Origin: Rhodoferax sp.
Lineage (GTDB): Bacteria > Pseudomonadota > Gammaproteobacteria > Burkholderiales > Burkholderiaceae_C
DNA: 64,000 bases
Direction of reading: 5' to 3'
Assembly: GCA_024235935.1 (NCBI GenBank)
Contig: JACKLL010000001.1
Span: 186,001 to 250,000 of the forward strand
In this document: positions 45,144-54,676 of the stretch, piece after piece
Numbering within the stretch: position 1 is the first letter of the stretch
How the letters are laid out: every line of letters begins with the position of its first letter
Notes under the pieces: generated by a model
Told to the model about the DNA's origin: nothing
Databases searched by the model: none
Seen by the model: the letters and a program-made list of their open reading frames with translations, nothing else
Program-made: the position numbers and the translations under genes

Positions 45144-47030
45144 ATGAGCACCGAATCCGTCATCCACGTCCATCGCGGTGGCCCGCTGGTGGCCCTGGTC
45201 GGCAATCCGAACTGCGGCAAGACCGCCTTGTTCAACCGCCTGACTGGCAGCCGGCAGAAGGTGGCCAACTACGCCGGCGTCACGGTCGAGCGCAAGGAAG
45301 GCCAGTACCGCACGCCGAATGGCAAGTCGCTGCGCATCCTGGACCTGCCCGGTGCCTACAGCCTGCATCCGCGCTCGCCCGACGAGCGGGTGACCTGCGA
45401 CGTGCTGTACGGACGCGCGCGGGGTGAAAAGCGGCCCGACCTGGTCGTATGCGTAGTCGATGCCAGCAATCTGCGGCGCAATCTGCGCCTGGTGCTGGCG
45501 GTGCGGCGACTCGGCCTGCCCTGCGTCGTGGCCCTGAACATGGTCGACCTGGCAACCCGCCGCGGGCTCAGGATCGATCCCGAAGCGTTGTCGCGTGAAC
45601 TCGGCGTGCCGGTCATTCCGACGGTAGCCGTCAAGCCGGACGGCGACCAGAAGCTGCGCGAACTGCTGGAAGACCGCAGCCGCTGGCAATCTGCCGACTC
45701 GGCGGATGCCACCGGCGAGTCCGAGCCTCTGCACGGCGACCACGTCACGGTCCAGGCCATGCTGCAGCGCCTGGGGCTGGACCGCTCCCTGCCCCACACG
45801 GCCAGCGACCGGATCGACGCCGTGGTCCTGCATCCACTGCTGGGTCCGGTCCTGTTGCTGGTGGTGCTGTTTCTGGTGTTCCAGGCGGTGTTCGCCTGGG
45901 CGCAGGTGCCGATGGACCTGATCAAGGACGCCACTGAGGGCCTGGGCGCCATGGTGCAGGCCGCCATGCCGGATATCTGGGTCCGCAGCCTGCTGGTGGA
46001 CGGCATCATTGCCGGCGCCGGCGGCGTGCTGGTGTTTCTGCCGCAGATCATCATCCTGTTTTTCTTCATCCTGGTGCTGGAGGAGTCGGGCTACCTGCCG
46101 CGGGCGGCCTTCCTGCTCGACCGGCTGATGGGCGGTGTCGGCCTGTCGGGCCGCTCCTTTATTCCGCTGCTGTCGAGCTTTGCCTGTGCGATCCCCGGCA
46201 TCATGGCCGCACGCACGATCTCCGACCCCCGCGACCGGATGGTGACCATCATGATCGCCCCGCTGATGACCTGCTCGGCGCGGCTGCCGGTGTATGCGCT
46301 GCTGATCGGCGCCTTCATTCCGGCCCGCACGCTGGGCTACGGCCTGCAATTGCAAGGCCTGGTGCTGTTCGGCCTGTACGTCGCAGGCATCGTCGGTGCG
46401 CTGGCGGTGGCCTGGGTGCTCAAGCAGTTCACCGCACGGGGTCAGCCACGGGCCTTGATGATGGAATTGCCCGACTACCACTGGCCGGCGGTTCGCAACG
46501 TGGCGATCGGCCTGTGGCAACGGGTCGTCATCTTCATGCGCCGGGTCGGCGGCATCATCCTGGTGCTGACCATCGCCCTGTGGTTCCTGTCGAGTTTCCC
46601 CGGTGCGCCCGAGGGCGCCACGGGCGCACCGATCGAATACAGCGTGGCCGGCATGCTCGGCCACGGCCTGGCCAAGGTGTTCGAGCCGATCGGCTTCAAC
46701 TGGCAGATCAGCATTGCGCTGGTGCCTGGCATGGCGGCGCGCGAGGTCGCTGTCAGCGCGCTGGGGACGGTCTACGCCCTGTCTGCCACCGGCTCCGACA
46801 CGGCACAGGCGCTTGCACCGCTGATTGCCAGCGGCTGGTCGCTCGCTACGGCCTTGTCGCTGCTGGCCTGGTACGTGTTCGCGCCGCAGTGCCTGTCGAC
46901 CCTGGCCGCCGTCAAACGCGAGACCGGCGGCTGGACCATGCCCCTGCTGATGACCGCTTACCTGTTTGCGCTGGCGTATGCCGGCGCCTTCATCACCTAC
47001 CGGGTGGCGGTGGCCATGGGCGCGGGCTGA
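45144..47030 (+). CDS. feoB: Ferrous iron transporter FeoB
   Basis: 628 residues, on the short side for FeoB. The G domain has G1 GNPNCGKTALFN, G3 DLPGAYSL, G4 NMVD; the membrane part has two Gate motifs with conserved cysteines (PLLSSFACAIPGIMAARTI and a LVPGMAAREVAVSALGTVYA region). It imports Fe2+ across the inner membrane. I see no feoC after it. The longer open frame starting at 44934 lies in feoA and is not coding. Confidence 0.95.
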   Translation: MSTESVIHVHRGGPLVALVGNPNCGKTALFNRLTGSRQKVANYAGVTVERKEGQYRTPNGKSLRILDLPGAYSLHPRSPDERVTCDVLYGRARGEKRPDLVVCVVDASNLRRNLRLVLAVRRLGLPCVVALNMVDLATRRGLRIDPEALSRELGVPVIPTVAVKPDGDQKLRELLEDRSRWQSADSADATGESEPLHGDHVTVQAMLQRLGLDRSLPHTASDRIDAVVLHPLLGPVLLLVVLFLVFQAVFAWAQVPMDLIKDATEGLGAMVQAAMPDIWVRSLLVDGIIAGAGGVLVFLPQIIILFFFILVLEESGYLPRAAFLLDRLMGGVGLSGRSFIPLLSSFACAIPGIMAARTISDPRDRMVTIMIAPLMTCSARLPVYALLIGAFIPARTLGYGLQLQGLVLFGLYVAGIVGALAVAWVLKQFTARGQPRALMMELPDYHWPAVRNVAIGLWQRVVIFMRRVGGIILVLTIALWFLSSFPGAPEGATGAPIEYSVAGMLGHGLAKVFEPIGFNWQISIALVPGMAAREVAVSALGTVYALSATGSDTAQALAPLIASGWSLATALSLLAWYVFAPQCLSTLAAVKRETGGWTMPLLMTAYLFALAYAGAFITYRVAVAMGAG

Positions 47031-47040
47031 ATCCGCCGAA

Positions 47041-47061
47041 GACCCGGCGTAGCGCCGGGTC
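47041..47061. terminator. Hairpin between convergent feoB and the PEP-CTERM gene
   Basis: Perfect 9-bp stem GACCCGGCG/CGCCGGGTC with a TAG loop, 11 bases beyond the feoB stop and 12 bases before the other gene's stop. No T-run, so it may be bidirectional or an mRNA-end stabiliser. Confidence 0.5.
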
Positions 47062-47072
47062 CGACCTGCGAA

Positions 47073-47729
47073 TCAACGGGCGGCAATGCCGCGTCGCCGA
47101 CGCAAGACTGTCGCCACAACCCCCAGTCCGGCCAGCAACAGGGCGCAGGTGCTGGGTTCTGGAACAGGCGTGACCTGCAGGTTCGTCGCAACGATACCCG
47201 AGCCTGCGAGCGTGAAATAGGCAATGTCGGCGTCGGTGCGCAGGAAACCATGGACCTCACCTGCATTCATGTCGTACTGCGCGTTGGCCACTACCGGGTA
47301 GTCCAGCACATACGACTCCAGCAACTGGTGCGAGGCGTCATAGGCGGCAATGGTCGGCACATCGCCCCAGCCCGGCGCGTAGTTCATGAAAGCACCGACC
47401 CCACGCACCGGCGTGGCAAACGCAATCGTCATGGTGCCGGCGCCCGCATTGAGCGCCAGCATCGGCACTCCACTCCACTGGCCATGGGAATCGATGCCAT
47501 AGCCGCCGGTGTATCCGAACAGGGAAAAGTCCGCGGTGGACGACCATGTGATGCCCGAGGTGATGGATCGCGGGCCCGGCCCCAGGAAGTCGGATGCGTT
47601 CGCCGGGATGGCGATGAACGCGCCGCCAGGAAGCAGCGTGAGGCCAAGGCCCGCCAATTCATCGGCGTGCGCCATGGGCCCCGCAAAGGCCGCGACCGCC
47701 GCAACCCATACCATGGCGAATTTCTTCAT
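47073..47729 (-). CDS. PEP-CTERM sorting domain protein
   Basis: 218 residues. Signal peptide (MKKFAMVWVAAVAAFAGPMAHA), a beta-rich middle region, and the tripartite C-terminus: VPEPSTCALLLAGLGVVATVLRRRR contains the PEP motif, a hydrophobic helix and basic residues. By knowledge of the system it is processed by exosortase and tied to exopolysaccharide. The middle domain (GITWSSTADFSLFGYTGGYG) is not recognised. Confidence 0.88.
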   Translation of the reverse strand: MKKFAMVWVAAVAAFAGPMAHADELAGLGLTLLPGGAFIAIPANASDFLGPGPRSITSGITWSSTADFSLFGYTGGYGIDSHGQWSGVPMLALNAGAGTMTIAFATPVRGVGAFMNYAPGWGDVPTIAAYDASHQLLESYVLDYPVVANAQYDMNAGEVHGFLRTDADIAYFTLAGSGIVATNLQVTPVPEPSTCALLLAGLGVVATVLRRRRGIAAR

Positions 47730-47941
47730 GAGGACACTCCCTTTTGCAGCTTGTATGGATCGATCAAACCCATGCTAGGCGCCGGCGCCGCGCACTGGAC
47801 TGCGCCAGATCAAAAGGCGTGCAGGTGCGGGACGACCGCCCGCATGACGACACCGGCATCGAAAGTGCGGGCTGCTACAGTGGCCTGCATCCGTCCTGAG
47901 CCATCCGGCAGGGACGCACAACACAAGCAGGACGCCGCCGC

Positions 47942-48862
47942 ATGCTGAACTCACTTCCCGCGCCGCTGGTCGGCGCCATCGCCAGCATCCTGATGGTGCT
48001 CAATGCCTTGTTCTGGGTTCCGATCCTGCTGGTCTTCGCGCTGCTCAAGCTGCTGCTGCCATTTGCAGCGGCACAGAAGGCGCTGGCGCCGGTGCTGCTG
48101 TGGATCGCCGAAGCGTGGATCTCCTGCAACAGCGGCTGGATGGCATTGACACAGCGGACGCAGTGGGACGTGAAAGGCATCGAATCGCTCGACCCGGACA
48201 GCTGGACCATGGTCACCTCCAACCACCAGTCCTGGGTCGACATCCTGGTGCTGCAGCACCAGCTCAACCACCGGATTCCGCTGCTGAAATTTTTTCTGAA
48301 GCAGCAGCTGATCTGGGTGCCGGTGATGGGCCTGGCCTGGTGGGCGCTCGATTTCCCGTTCATGCGCAGGCACAGCGAGGAATATCTGAAAAAGCATCCG
48401 GAGATGCGCAGCAAGGACCAGGAGACGACCCGCAAGGCCTGCGAGAAGTTCTCACTGGTACCGACCAGCGTCATGAATTTTCTCGAAGGCACACGCTTCA
48501 CGGCGGCCAAGCATGCGCGCCAGCAGTCACCCTACCAGCATCTGCTCAAACCCAAGGCGGGCGGCATGGCACTGGCGCTGAATGCCATGGGCGACAAGTT
48601 CCAGGCCATTCTGGATGTCACCATCGTCTACCCCGATGGCACGCCAACGTTCTGGCATTTCCTGCAGGGCCGACTGCGCCGCGTCATCGTACGCGCCCGG
48701 CTGCTGCCGATTCCGCGCCATCTGGTGGGCGCAGACTACAGCGGCGACGCCGAGGTACGCGCCCAGTACCAGGCCTGGGTCCAGCAACTGTGGCGCGAGA
48801 AGGACGCGCTGATCACCGATTTGCTCAGTGCGTCGGCGCCGCGTCGCCCCACAACTGCTTGA
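47942..48862 (+). CDS. PlsC-type acyltransferase, YihG-like
   Basis: 306 residues. N-terminal helix (about 10-55), then the acyltransferase motif NHQSWVD (H-x4-D), followed by LKFFLKQQLIWVPVMGLAWW and FLEGTRFTAAK. The order and spacing match the YihG/AGPAT family that acylates lysophosphatidate or lysophospholipid. The last 38 bases overlap the convergent msrA gene. Confidence 0.88.
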   Translation: MLNSLPAPLVGAIASILMVLNALFWVPILLVFALLKLLLPFAAAQKALAPVLLWIAEAWISCNSGWMALTQRTQWDVKGIESLDPDSWTMVTSNHQSWVDILVLQHQLNHRIPLLKFFLKQQLIWVPVMGLAWWALDFPFMRRHSEEYLKKHPEMRSKDQETTRKACEKFSLVPTSVMNFLEGTRFTAAKHARQQSPYQHLLKPKAGGMALALNAMGDKFQAILDVTIVYPDGTPTFWHFLQGRLRRVIVRARLLPIPRHLVGADYSGDAEVRAQYQAWVQQLWREKDALITDLLSASAPRRPTTA

Positions 48863-49541
48863 GGCGGGCATCGCGGCCGCAGCCGGTACGGTAATAGTTG
48901 TAGCGCACCGGATTCTTCAGGTAGTAGTCCTGGTGGTAGTCCTCGGCCGGGTAAAAGGTGTCGGCCATCACCACTTCTGTGACGATGGGCTCCTTGAACG
49001 GCTTGGACTTCTCCAGCGCTGCGCGCGAGGCCTGCGCAATGCGCAGTTGCTCGGCGTCCTGCGCAAAGATTGCCGTGCGGTAGGGTGAGCCGACATCACA
49101 GAACTGGCGGTCCCGGGTGGTCGGGTCGATCGTGTGCCAGAAGTGCGCGACCAGCTGCGCATAGGTGACACGGGTCGGGTCGAACACCACCTCGACGGCC
49201 TCGGCATGGCCGGTCAGGTGGGACGACACCTCCTGGTAGCTCGGGTTGGCGGTCTTGCCGCCGGTATAGCCGGACGTCGTGGACAACACGCCTGGCACCT
49301 TGTCGAAATCGGACTCGACACACCAGAAGCAGCCGCCGGCGAAGACGGCTTTGGCGGTCGGGCCAGCGGCTGGTGCCGACGCTGCGGCGGCCGCTGACAC
49401 GGCTACAGGCGACGTCGGTTGCGAGGGCATGCATCCCGCCAAGGCCAGTGCCAGTGGCAATAGCCAGGCAAATCGGACACTTTGGCCGATCCGGGCGAAA
49501 AGCATGGATAAGGTTGGGGGCAATTGATGGAGGGTGCGCAT
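48825..49541 (-). CDS. msrA: Peptide methionine sulfoxide reductase MsrA, lipoprotein form
   Basis: 238 residues. The N-terminus has a lipoprotein signal with lipobox LALAG-C, then an alanine-rich linker and the MsrA domain: catalytic Cys in AVFAGGCFWCVESDFDKVPGV, GYTGG, HLTGHAEAVEV, and the FYPAEDYHQDYYLKNP block; recycling cysteine near RTGCGRDARL. So it is an envelope-anchored MsrA, repairing oxidised periplasmic proteins. Start at 49541 has an AAGGAAGCAGGA ribosome site. Its stop lies inside the end of the convergent acyltransferase gene. Confidence 0.92.
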   Translation of the reverse strand: MRTLHQLPPTLSMLFARIGQSVRFAWLLPLALALAGCMPSQPTSPVAVSAAAAASAPAAGPTAKAVFAGGCFWCVESDFDKVPGVLSTTSGYTGGKTANPSYQEVSSHLTGHAEAVEVVFDPTRVTYAQLVAHFWHTIDPTTRDRQFCDVGSPYRTAIFAQDAEQLRIAQASRAALEKSKPFKEPIVTEVVMADTFYPAEDYHQDYYLKNPVRYNYYRTGCGRDARLKQLWGDAAPTH

Positions 49542-49766
49542 TCCTGCTTCCTTTGCGGGCTTGGACCGACGCTGTTGCGTCGGAGAAAACAAACGGGTAC
49601 CAGTTATCGGTCGAAAATCCTGCCCCGTTCTTACCATGGCACCTGCATCACTGGGCCGAAACACGCGCTTGCCCCTGGTCCCAGCGTGCAGCGGTAAACC
49701 CCTGCCGGACAGCCCGGCATCGACCACCCAAAGTGCTGTGCAGCGCGGCGCAGGCGACACCAGGTA

Positions 49767-50867
49767 TCAGTTTCCCTGCCAGACCTGCCCGCTGTCACGC
49801 ACTATCAGCTCGCACGGCACAACAATGCAGCGCGGTTCTACCGACGCAGCCTCGTGCGGGGGGGCGCAGAGCAGTTCCAGCAACAACTCGGCCGCAATTC
49901 GGCCAATGGCATACCGACCGGGTCGCACCGTTGTCAATGCCGGGTAAAGATGTGCCGCCAAAGGGGCATCGCCGAACCCGGCAATCGCACAGTCGCGTGG
50001 AAGCTGCAGCCCTGCAGCGGGGGCATGCAGGATCGCACCCGCCGCCATGTCGTCATTCGCAAACACGATCGCCTGGGGCCGTGTCGACGCCGGCTCTTCG
50101 GCAAACCGGGCAATCGTGTCGGCGCCAGCCTGAAATGGCTCGCGCACTTGCGTCGCAGCCACGTCAGGCACCAAGGCATGCTGGCGCATGAGCCGGCTGT
50201 AGCCAAGCGCCCGCTGGCGGGCACGAAAATCCTCGGGCAGACTGGACTGCACAAAGCGGATGCGCTGTGCGCCCTGGGCAATGAAATGCCGCGCCAGTTC
50301 GGCACCCACCGCCTCATGCGAAAAACCGACCTGGTGAAAGGGCCGCCTTTCGCCCAGGTCCCAGGTCTCCACGATGGGAATGCGCAGGCCGCGCAGCAAG
50401 GCCTCCGCGGCCGGCGCATGGTCATGCCGCGTCAGGATCAATGCACTGGGATGCCATCCGACCAGGGAGCGAATGACCCGCTCCTCCCGCGCCCGTACAT
50501 AGTTGGTGTTCGCCAGCAACAACTGCAGACCCGAGTCGTCGAGCACGTCGGTCATCCCCTGCACGGTATCGGCGAAGGTGGCACTGGAAAAGTTCTGCAT
50601 CACGGCGCCCACGACACGGCTGCGTCCCGAGGCCAGCCGACCCGCGACCTGGCTGGGCACATAGCCGGTCTGCTTGACTGCCTGGGCAATACGTTCGCGC
50701 AGCGCCTGCGACACCTTATCGGGCGCATTGAAATAGCGGGAGACCGTGATCGACGAGACACCCGCCAGCGCGGCGACGTCGTGAATCGTGAGCCCGCCGT
50801 GCGTTCGCCTGCGCATGCGCACGGCCGGGGCTTCGCGCGCAGGCGTCGGTGGCAGCTGGCGGGCCAT
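49767..50867 (-). CDS. LacI-family transcriptional regulator, GntR/IdnR-like
   Basis: 366 residues. HTH with hinge: TIHDVAALAGVSSITVSRYFNAPDKVSQALRERIAQA, then a periplasmic-binder-like effector domain. The recognition helix SSITVSRYFN resembles GntR of E. coli (gluconate repressor), and the putative operator in front of tctC resembles the GntR operator. It is divergent from the TctC-deacylase-SDR unit and is the likely regulator of it. The start could be the ATG at 50867 or the one at 50816; the latter begins just before the HTH. Confidence 0.88.
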   Translation of the reverse strand: MARQLPPTPAREAPAVRMRRRTHGGLTIHDVAALAGVSSITVSRYFNAPDKVSQALRERIAQAVKQTGYVPSQVAGRLASGRSRVVGAVMQNFSSATFADTVQGMTDVLDDSGLQLLLANTNYVRAREERVIRSLVGWHPSALILTRHDHAPAAEALLRGLRIPIVETWDLGERRPFHQVGFSHEAVGAELARHFIAQGAQRIRFVQSSLPEDFRARQRALGYSRLMRQHALVPDVAATQVREPFQAGADTIARFAEEPASTRPQAIVFANDDMAAGAILHAPAAGLQLPRDCAIAGFGDAPLAAHLYPALTTVRPGRYAIGRIAAELLLELLCAPPHEAASVEPRCIVVPCELIVRDSGQVWQGN

Positions 50868-50895
50868 GGTTTAGCTGAGACCGCGTTTGTGGCAA

Positions 50896-50922
50896 TTGAC
50901 ACTGGGCATAGCGCACTATACA
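50896..50922 (+). promoter_or_regulatory. Putative promoter of the TctC operon
   Basis: TTGACA (50896-50901) and TATACA (50917-50922) separated by 15 bases, shorter than ideal. A perfect -35 supports it. Confidence 0.45.
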
Positions 50923-50937
50923 GTCGATCACGGATCG

Positions 50938-50953
50938 ATGGTACCGGTAACAT
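50938..50953. promoter_or_regulatory. LacI/GntR-type operator
   Basis: ATGGTACCGGTAACAT is a 16-bp palindrome with one mismatched pair; the E. coli GntR consensus is ATGTTACCnnTAACAT-like with central CG. It is about 16 bases after the -10 box, where bound repressor would block elongation of the new transcript. Confidence 0.6.
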
Positions 50954-51023
50954 AGCGACAGCAAGAAGCCGCAAAAGGGCCATCGCATCGACTTCCATTA
51001 CCCTGACCCTTGGAGACCCCCGC

Positions 51024-52013
51024 ATGCCTTCTCGCCGACTGCTACTTGCCGCCTTCACCTGTGCCGCTGCCCTGACCCCCATGCTTCCCGCGTGGGCACA
51101 GGCGACCGGAAAATTTCCGGACAGGCCGCTGACCCTGATCGTTCCTTACCCGCCCGGTGGCGCTGCAGACCAATTTGCGCGCCCGTTCGCGCAGGCCCTG
51201 GGACAGCGCATCGGCCAGAGCGTACTGGTAGACAACCGGCCTGGCGCCAACGGCAACATCGGCTCGGTCCACGCCGCCAAACAACTGCCCGCCGACGGAT
51301 ACACGCTGTTGCTGGGCACGACCAGCACCTTGGCCATCAACCCGCATTTGTACGCTTCCATGGGGTACGACCCGTTGACCGACCTGCAGCCGGTCACGCT
51401 GACGCACCAGATGCCCAACGTGCTGCTGGTCAATCCGAACACACCCTACAAGAGCGTGGCCGACGTGGTCGCCGCGGCCAAGGCAAAACCTGGCAGCCTT
51501 GCCTACGGTTCTGCCGGTAACGGCAACACCATGCACCTGGCCGGTGAACTGTTCCAGTCGCGCAGTGAGGCACGGTTGATGCACGTGCCATACAAGGGCG
51601 GCGCACCGGCGCTCAATGACGTGATGGGCGGGCAGATCCCGATGATGTTCAACAACCTGCCCGCTGTCGTGCCACTGCACAATGCCGGCAAGGTCCGGGT
51701 GCTGGCGCTGGCCGCGGCCAAACGATCGCCACTGCTGCCCGACGTACCAACCATGGCCGAGGCCGGCCTGCAGAAAGCGGACTCCGTGGTCTGGAACGGC
51801 ATATTGATGCGCAAGGGCACACCGGCTGGGGTCATCGCTTACATGAATCGGGAAATGCGCGCGGTGCTCGAGTCTGCGGAGTTCCGGGCTCCCCTTGAGG
51901 CGCAGGGCTTCGAAGTGTTGTCCTCGACCCCGAAGGAGTTCGAGACGGTGCTGCGCGAAGACTACGCGCAGATGGGCGAGCTGATCAAGCTGAACCACAT
52001 CAAGATCGAATGA
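51024..52013 (+). CDS. Tripartite tricarboxylate transporter receptor, Bug/TctC family
   Basis: 329 residues with a Sec signal peptide (MPSRRLLLAAFTCAAALTPM, cleavage about AWA). The core shows FPDRPLTLIVPYPPGGAADQFAR, NIGSVHAAKQLPADGYTLLLG and AYGSAGNGNTMHLAGELF, the Bug landmarks. Bug proteins bind organic acids, amino acids or nicotinate in the periplasm, many without a partner transporter, as seems so here. TGGAG is 8 bases before the ATG. The gene is downstream of the GntR-like operator. Confidence 0.92.
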   Translation: MPSRRLLLAAFTCAAALTPMLPAWAQATGKFPDRPLTLIVPYPPGGAADQFARPFAQALGQRIGQSVLVDNRPGANGNIGSVHAAKQLPADGYTLLLGTTSTLAINPHLYASMGYDPLTDLQPVTLTHQMPNVLLVNPNTPYKSVADVVAAAKAKPGSLAYGSAGNGNTMHLAGELFQSRSEARLMHVPYKGGAPALNDVMGGQIPMMFNNLPAVVPLHNAGKVRVLALAAAKRSPLLPDVPTMAEAGLQKADSVVWNGILMRKGTPAGVIAYMNREMRAVLESAEFRAPLEAQGFEVLSSTPKEFETVLREDYAQMGELIKLNHIKIE

Positions 52014-52166
52014 CCAGCGCCGCGGGCCGGCACTAGCGCTGCCTGGGCCCTGTGTCAATGGCCGGGCATGTCCAAGCGCCGGCGCCAGACGCCTCGCTGC
52101 GGCCTAATATGCCGACGAACCCAAGGTGCAGCCAGCTGGCTGCACCTGTACCAGCAAGGGGGAGTC

Positions 52167-53772
52167 ATGCAGGCAGGCGTGTTGATTCGTGGTGCGCAGA
52201 TGTTCGATGGCACCGGAGCGCCGTCATGCCTTGCGGATGTTGCCATCCGGGGCGACAGCATCGGCCATATCGGCGATGGTGCCGCCATACAGGCGGACCA
52301 GGTGATCGACGCCAGCGGCCAGATCGTGGCGCCGGGCTTCATTGACATCCACACCCACTCCGACATGAGCCTGCTGCTGTATGGGCGCGGCCAGAGCAAG
52401 GTCAGCCAGGGTGTGACGACCGAGGTGACGGGCAACTGCGGCTTTTCACCGTTCCCCATCAACCCGCAGCACCGCAGCTGCATCTGGACCTGCTGGCCGG
52501 CATCGGCGACGATGCGAAGGACATCGGCTGGACCGACCTGGAGGGCTACCGCACCATGGCCCAGCGCCAGGGTATCGCCGTCAATGTGGCACCACTGGTA
52601 GGCCACGGCGCCTTGCGTATGCCGCCATGGGTGTCGAGGCCCGGCCCGCCCGTGCCCACGAGCTGGCACAGATGCAGCGACTGCTCGAGCGCCAGCTCGA
52701 CCAGGGGGCCTTCGGCATGAGCACCGGACTGACCTACGTACCCTCGCGGTATGCCCCGATCGAGGAACTTGTTTCCCTGTGCGAAACGCTGGCGCGGCGC
52801 AAACGCCTGTATGCGTCGCATGCACGCGACAAGGACCTGATGGGCGACGACCCGCGCTACGGGCCGTTGAACGAGTTGCTGCATCTGGGCCGCAGCACCG
52901 GCGCACGGGTTCAGTTCTCACATGCGGCTATCAATACCCCGTCGCAATGGGGCAGCGCCAGCGCCTGGACCGACCGCTTTGACGCCGCAGTTGCCGAAGG
53001 AGTCGACGCCGGCTTCGACGTCTATCCCTACGACGCGTCCAGTTCCGCGCTGACCCAGTACCTGCCCGCGTGGGTGCAGGAAGGCGGCGTGGCGGTGTTG
53101 CGCGAACGCTTGTCTGACGAAGCGACCATGGCGCGCGCAGAAACCGAGCTGGCACACGGCTGGTCCCCCAGCCGGATTCCCTGGTTGTGGGACAAGGTCG
53201 TGCTGGCCCGCACCGATGGTGTGCTGGGCGCCATTCCCGGCAAGACACTGGCGCAGGCCGCCGCCGACGCCGGATGTTCGCCGGCGCGCTACACGCTGGC
53301 GCTGTGCCGCGACGGCGGCAACCGCATCATGGTGGTGTTGTTCTACCGCACCGAGGAAGACATGCGCACTTTTCTGACCTGCAGGCATTCGATGATGGGG
53401 TCCGACGGATCAGCGATCTGCTTCGACCAGGGTGGCCGCCAGCCGCACCCGTGCAATTTCGGCGCCACGGCACGGGTGCTGGGCCGCTTCGTGCGTGATC
53501 TGCACGACCTGGACATGGCCACGGCCATCGCCAAGATGAGCGGACAGGTGGCTCAGCGGCTGCGCATGCGCGATCGCGGTGTGCTTGCGCCTGGCATGGC
53601 CGCCGACATCGTGGTCTTCGATCCGCAGGAAGTGCGCGACCGGGCAACGTATCTGGCGCCGTGCCAGCAGGCCAGCGGCATATCGCATGTATTCGTCAAC
53701 GGACAGGCGGTGCTGCGCGAAGGTCGACTGACCGACGCACTTCCCGGGCAGGTCTTGAGGGCAACTTCATGA
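52167..53772 (+). pseudogene. N-acyl-D-amino-acid deacylase, broken by two frameshifts
   Basis: Three pieces of one D-aminoacylase are in three frames. Piece 1 (52167 to about 52478) has FIDIHTHSDMS with the HxH metal site and TTEVTGNCGFSP. Piece 2 (about 52478-52620) continues LHLDLLAGIGDDAKD to APLVGHGALRM. Piece 3 (about 52621-53772) starts MGVEARPARAHEL and holds YASHARD, SHAAIN and the MMGSDGSAICFDQGG aspartate. Each break is explained by loss of one base (near 52479, AGC TGC; and near 52622, ATGCCGCC). Repaired, it would be 535 residues, standard for the family. It is either a recent pseudogene or assembly error. Confidence 0.82.
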
Positions 53773-54593
53773 ACACGCAGCCGCAGAAACCAGATCCACA
53801 AGCGAAACCGGCCCTGCCTGACTGGTTGTCGCTGGCCGGCGCCGTGGCAGTCGTCACCGGCGGCGGCACGCACCTGGGCCTGGCCATGGCCACCGCACTC
53901 GCCGAACTGGGCGCGACCATCTACCTGCTGGGCCGACGGGCCGACGTTGTTCAGGCCAGCGCCGCCACGCTGCAGGCGCAGGGACGGGACGCGTACGCGG
54001 TCAGCGCCGACGCGGCCGACGAGGTGGCGGTGGAAAAGGTGGTGCAGGACATCGTGCAACGCCACGGACGGCTGGACATCATGGTCTGCAACGCCGGTGG
54101 CGGCGTCGGCACGGCCATGGCGCCGCATATTCCGGTTGCGGATCTGGAGGCGACACTGCGCCAGAACGTGACGACGACGCTGGCGTGCGCGCAAAGTGCG
54201 GCTCGGGCCATGATGGCGCGCCAGCAGGGTGCGATCATCACGATCGGCTCGCTGCATGCGACGCTGGGAAGCGATCCGAGGTTGTATGCGCCGGGCTACC
54301 GGCGCTCGACCCAGTCGTACCACGCCGCCAAGGGCGCGATCCTGAATCTGACGCGGGCGCTGGCCTGCGAACTGGCGCAGTACGGCATCACCGTGAACTG
54401 TCTGAGCCCGGGTCAGATCCCCAAGCCCGGGCTGAACGCCTTCACGCGCGAGAATTTCCGCAACATGGTGCCGCTCGGACGGCTTGGCGAGCCCGCCGAC
54501 CTGAAGGGCGCCGTGGCCTTGTTCGCATCACCTGCGGGACGCTGGATCACCGGCCAGAACCTGACCGTGGACGGCGGCTGGTCGGCCTGGTAG
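53769..54593 (+). CDS. Short-chain dehydrogenase/reductase
   Basis: 274 residues. VVTGGGTHLGLAMATALA cofactor loop, CNAGGG, catalytic Ser in IGSLHATLG and Tyr/Lys in YHAAKGAILNLTRALACEL, and a late LSPGQIPKPGL. It resembles gluconate 5-dehydrogenase and related sugar-acid reductases, which fits the GntR-like regulator, but the substrate is not certain. The ATG overlaps the stop of the broken deacylase (ATGA), so its translation may depend on ribosomes finishing that gene. Confidence 0.88.
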   Translation: MNTQPQKPDPQAKPALPDWLSLAGAVAVVTGGGTHLGLAMATALAELGATIYLLGRRADVVQASAATLQAQGRDAYAVSADAADEVAVEKVVQDIVQRHGRLDIMVCNAGGGVGTAMAPHIPVADLEATLRQNVTTTLACAQSAARAMMARQQGAIITIGSLHATLGSDPRLYAPGYRRSTQSYHAAKGAILNLTRALACELAQYGITVNCLSPGQIPKPGLNAFTRENFRNMVPLGRLGEPADLKGAVALFASPAGRWITGQNLTVDGGWSAW

Positions 54594-54676
54594 GGCCGAC
54601 CAGCCGCCAACGGGCTTCAGCCGATCTGCGACAGCTCGGCATTCGGCAGCAGGCTGCTGCCGCCGCGCGGCATCAT

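Noticed and set aside
45066..46664. Long minus-strand open frame opposite feoB
   Set aside because: Histidine- and glutamine-rich shadow of feoB with no domain or start signal.
54617..54676. 19-codon frame directly after the 49-residue protein, containing the 19-bp palindrome CGGCAGCAGGCTGCTGCCG at 54644-54662
   Set aside because: Too short to support as a gene; the palindrome could equally be a transcription-end hairpin for the convergent SDR gene, but it has no T-run.
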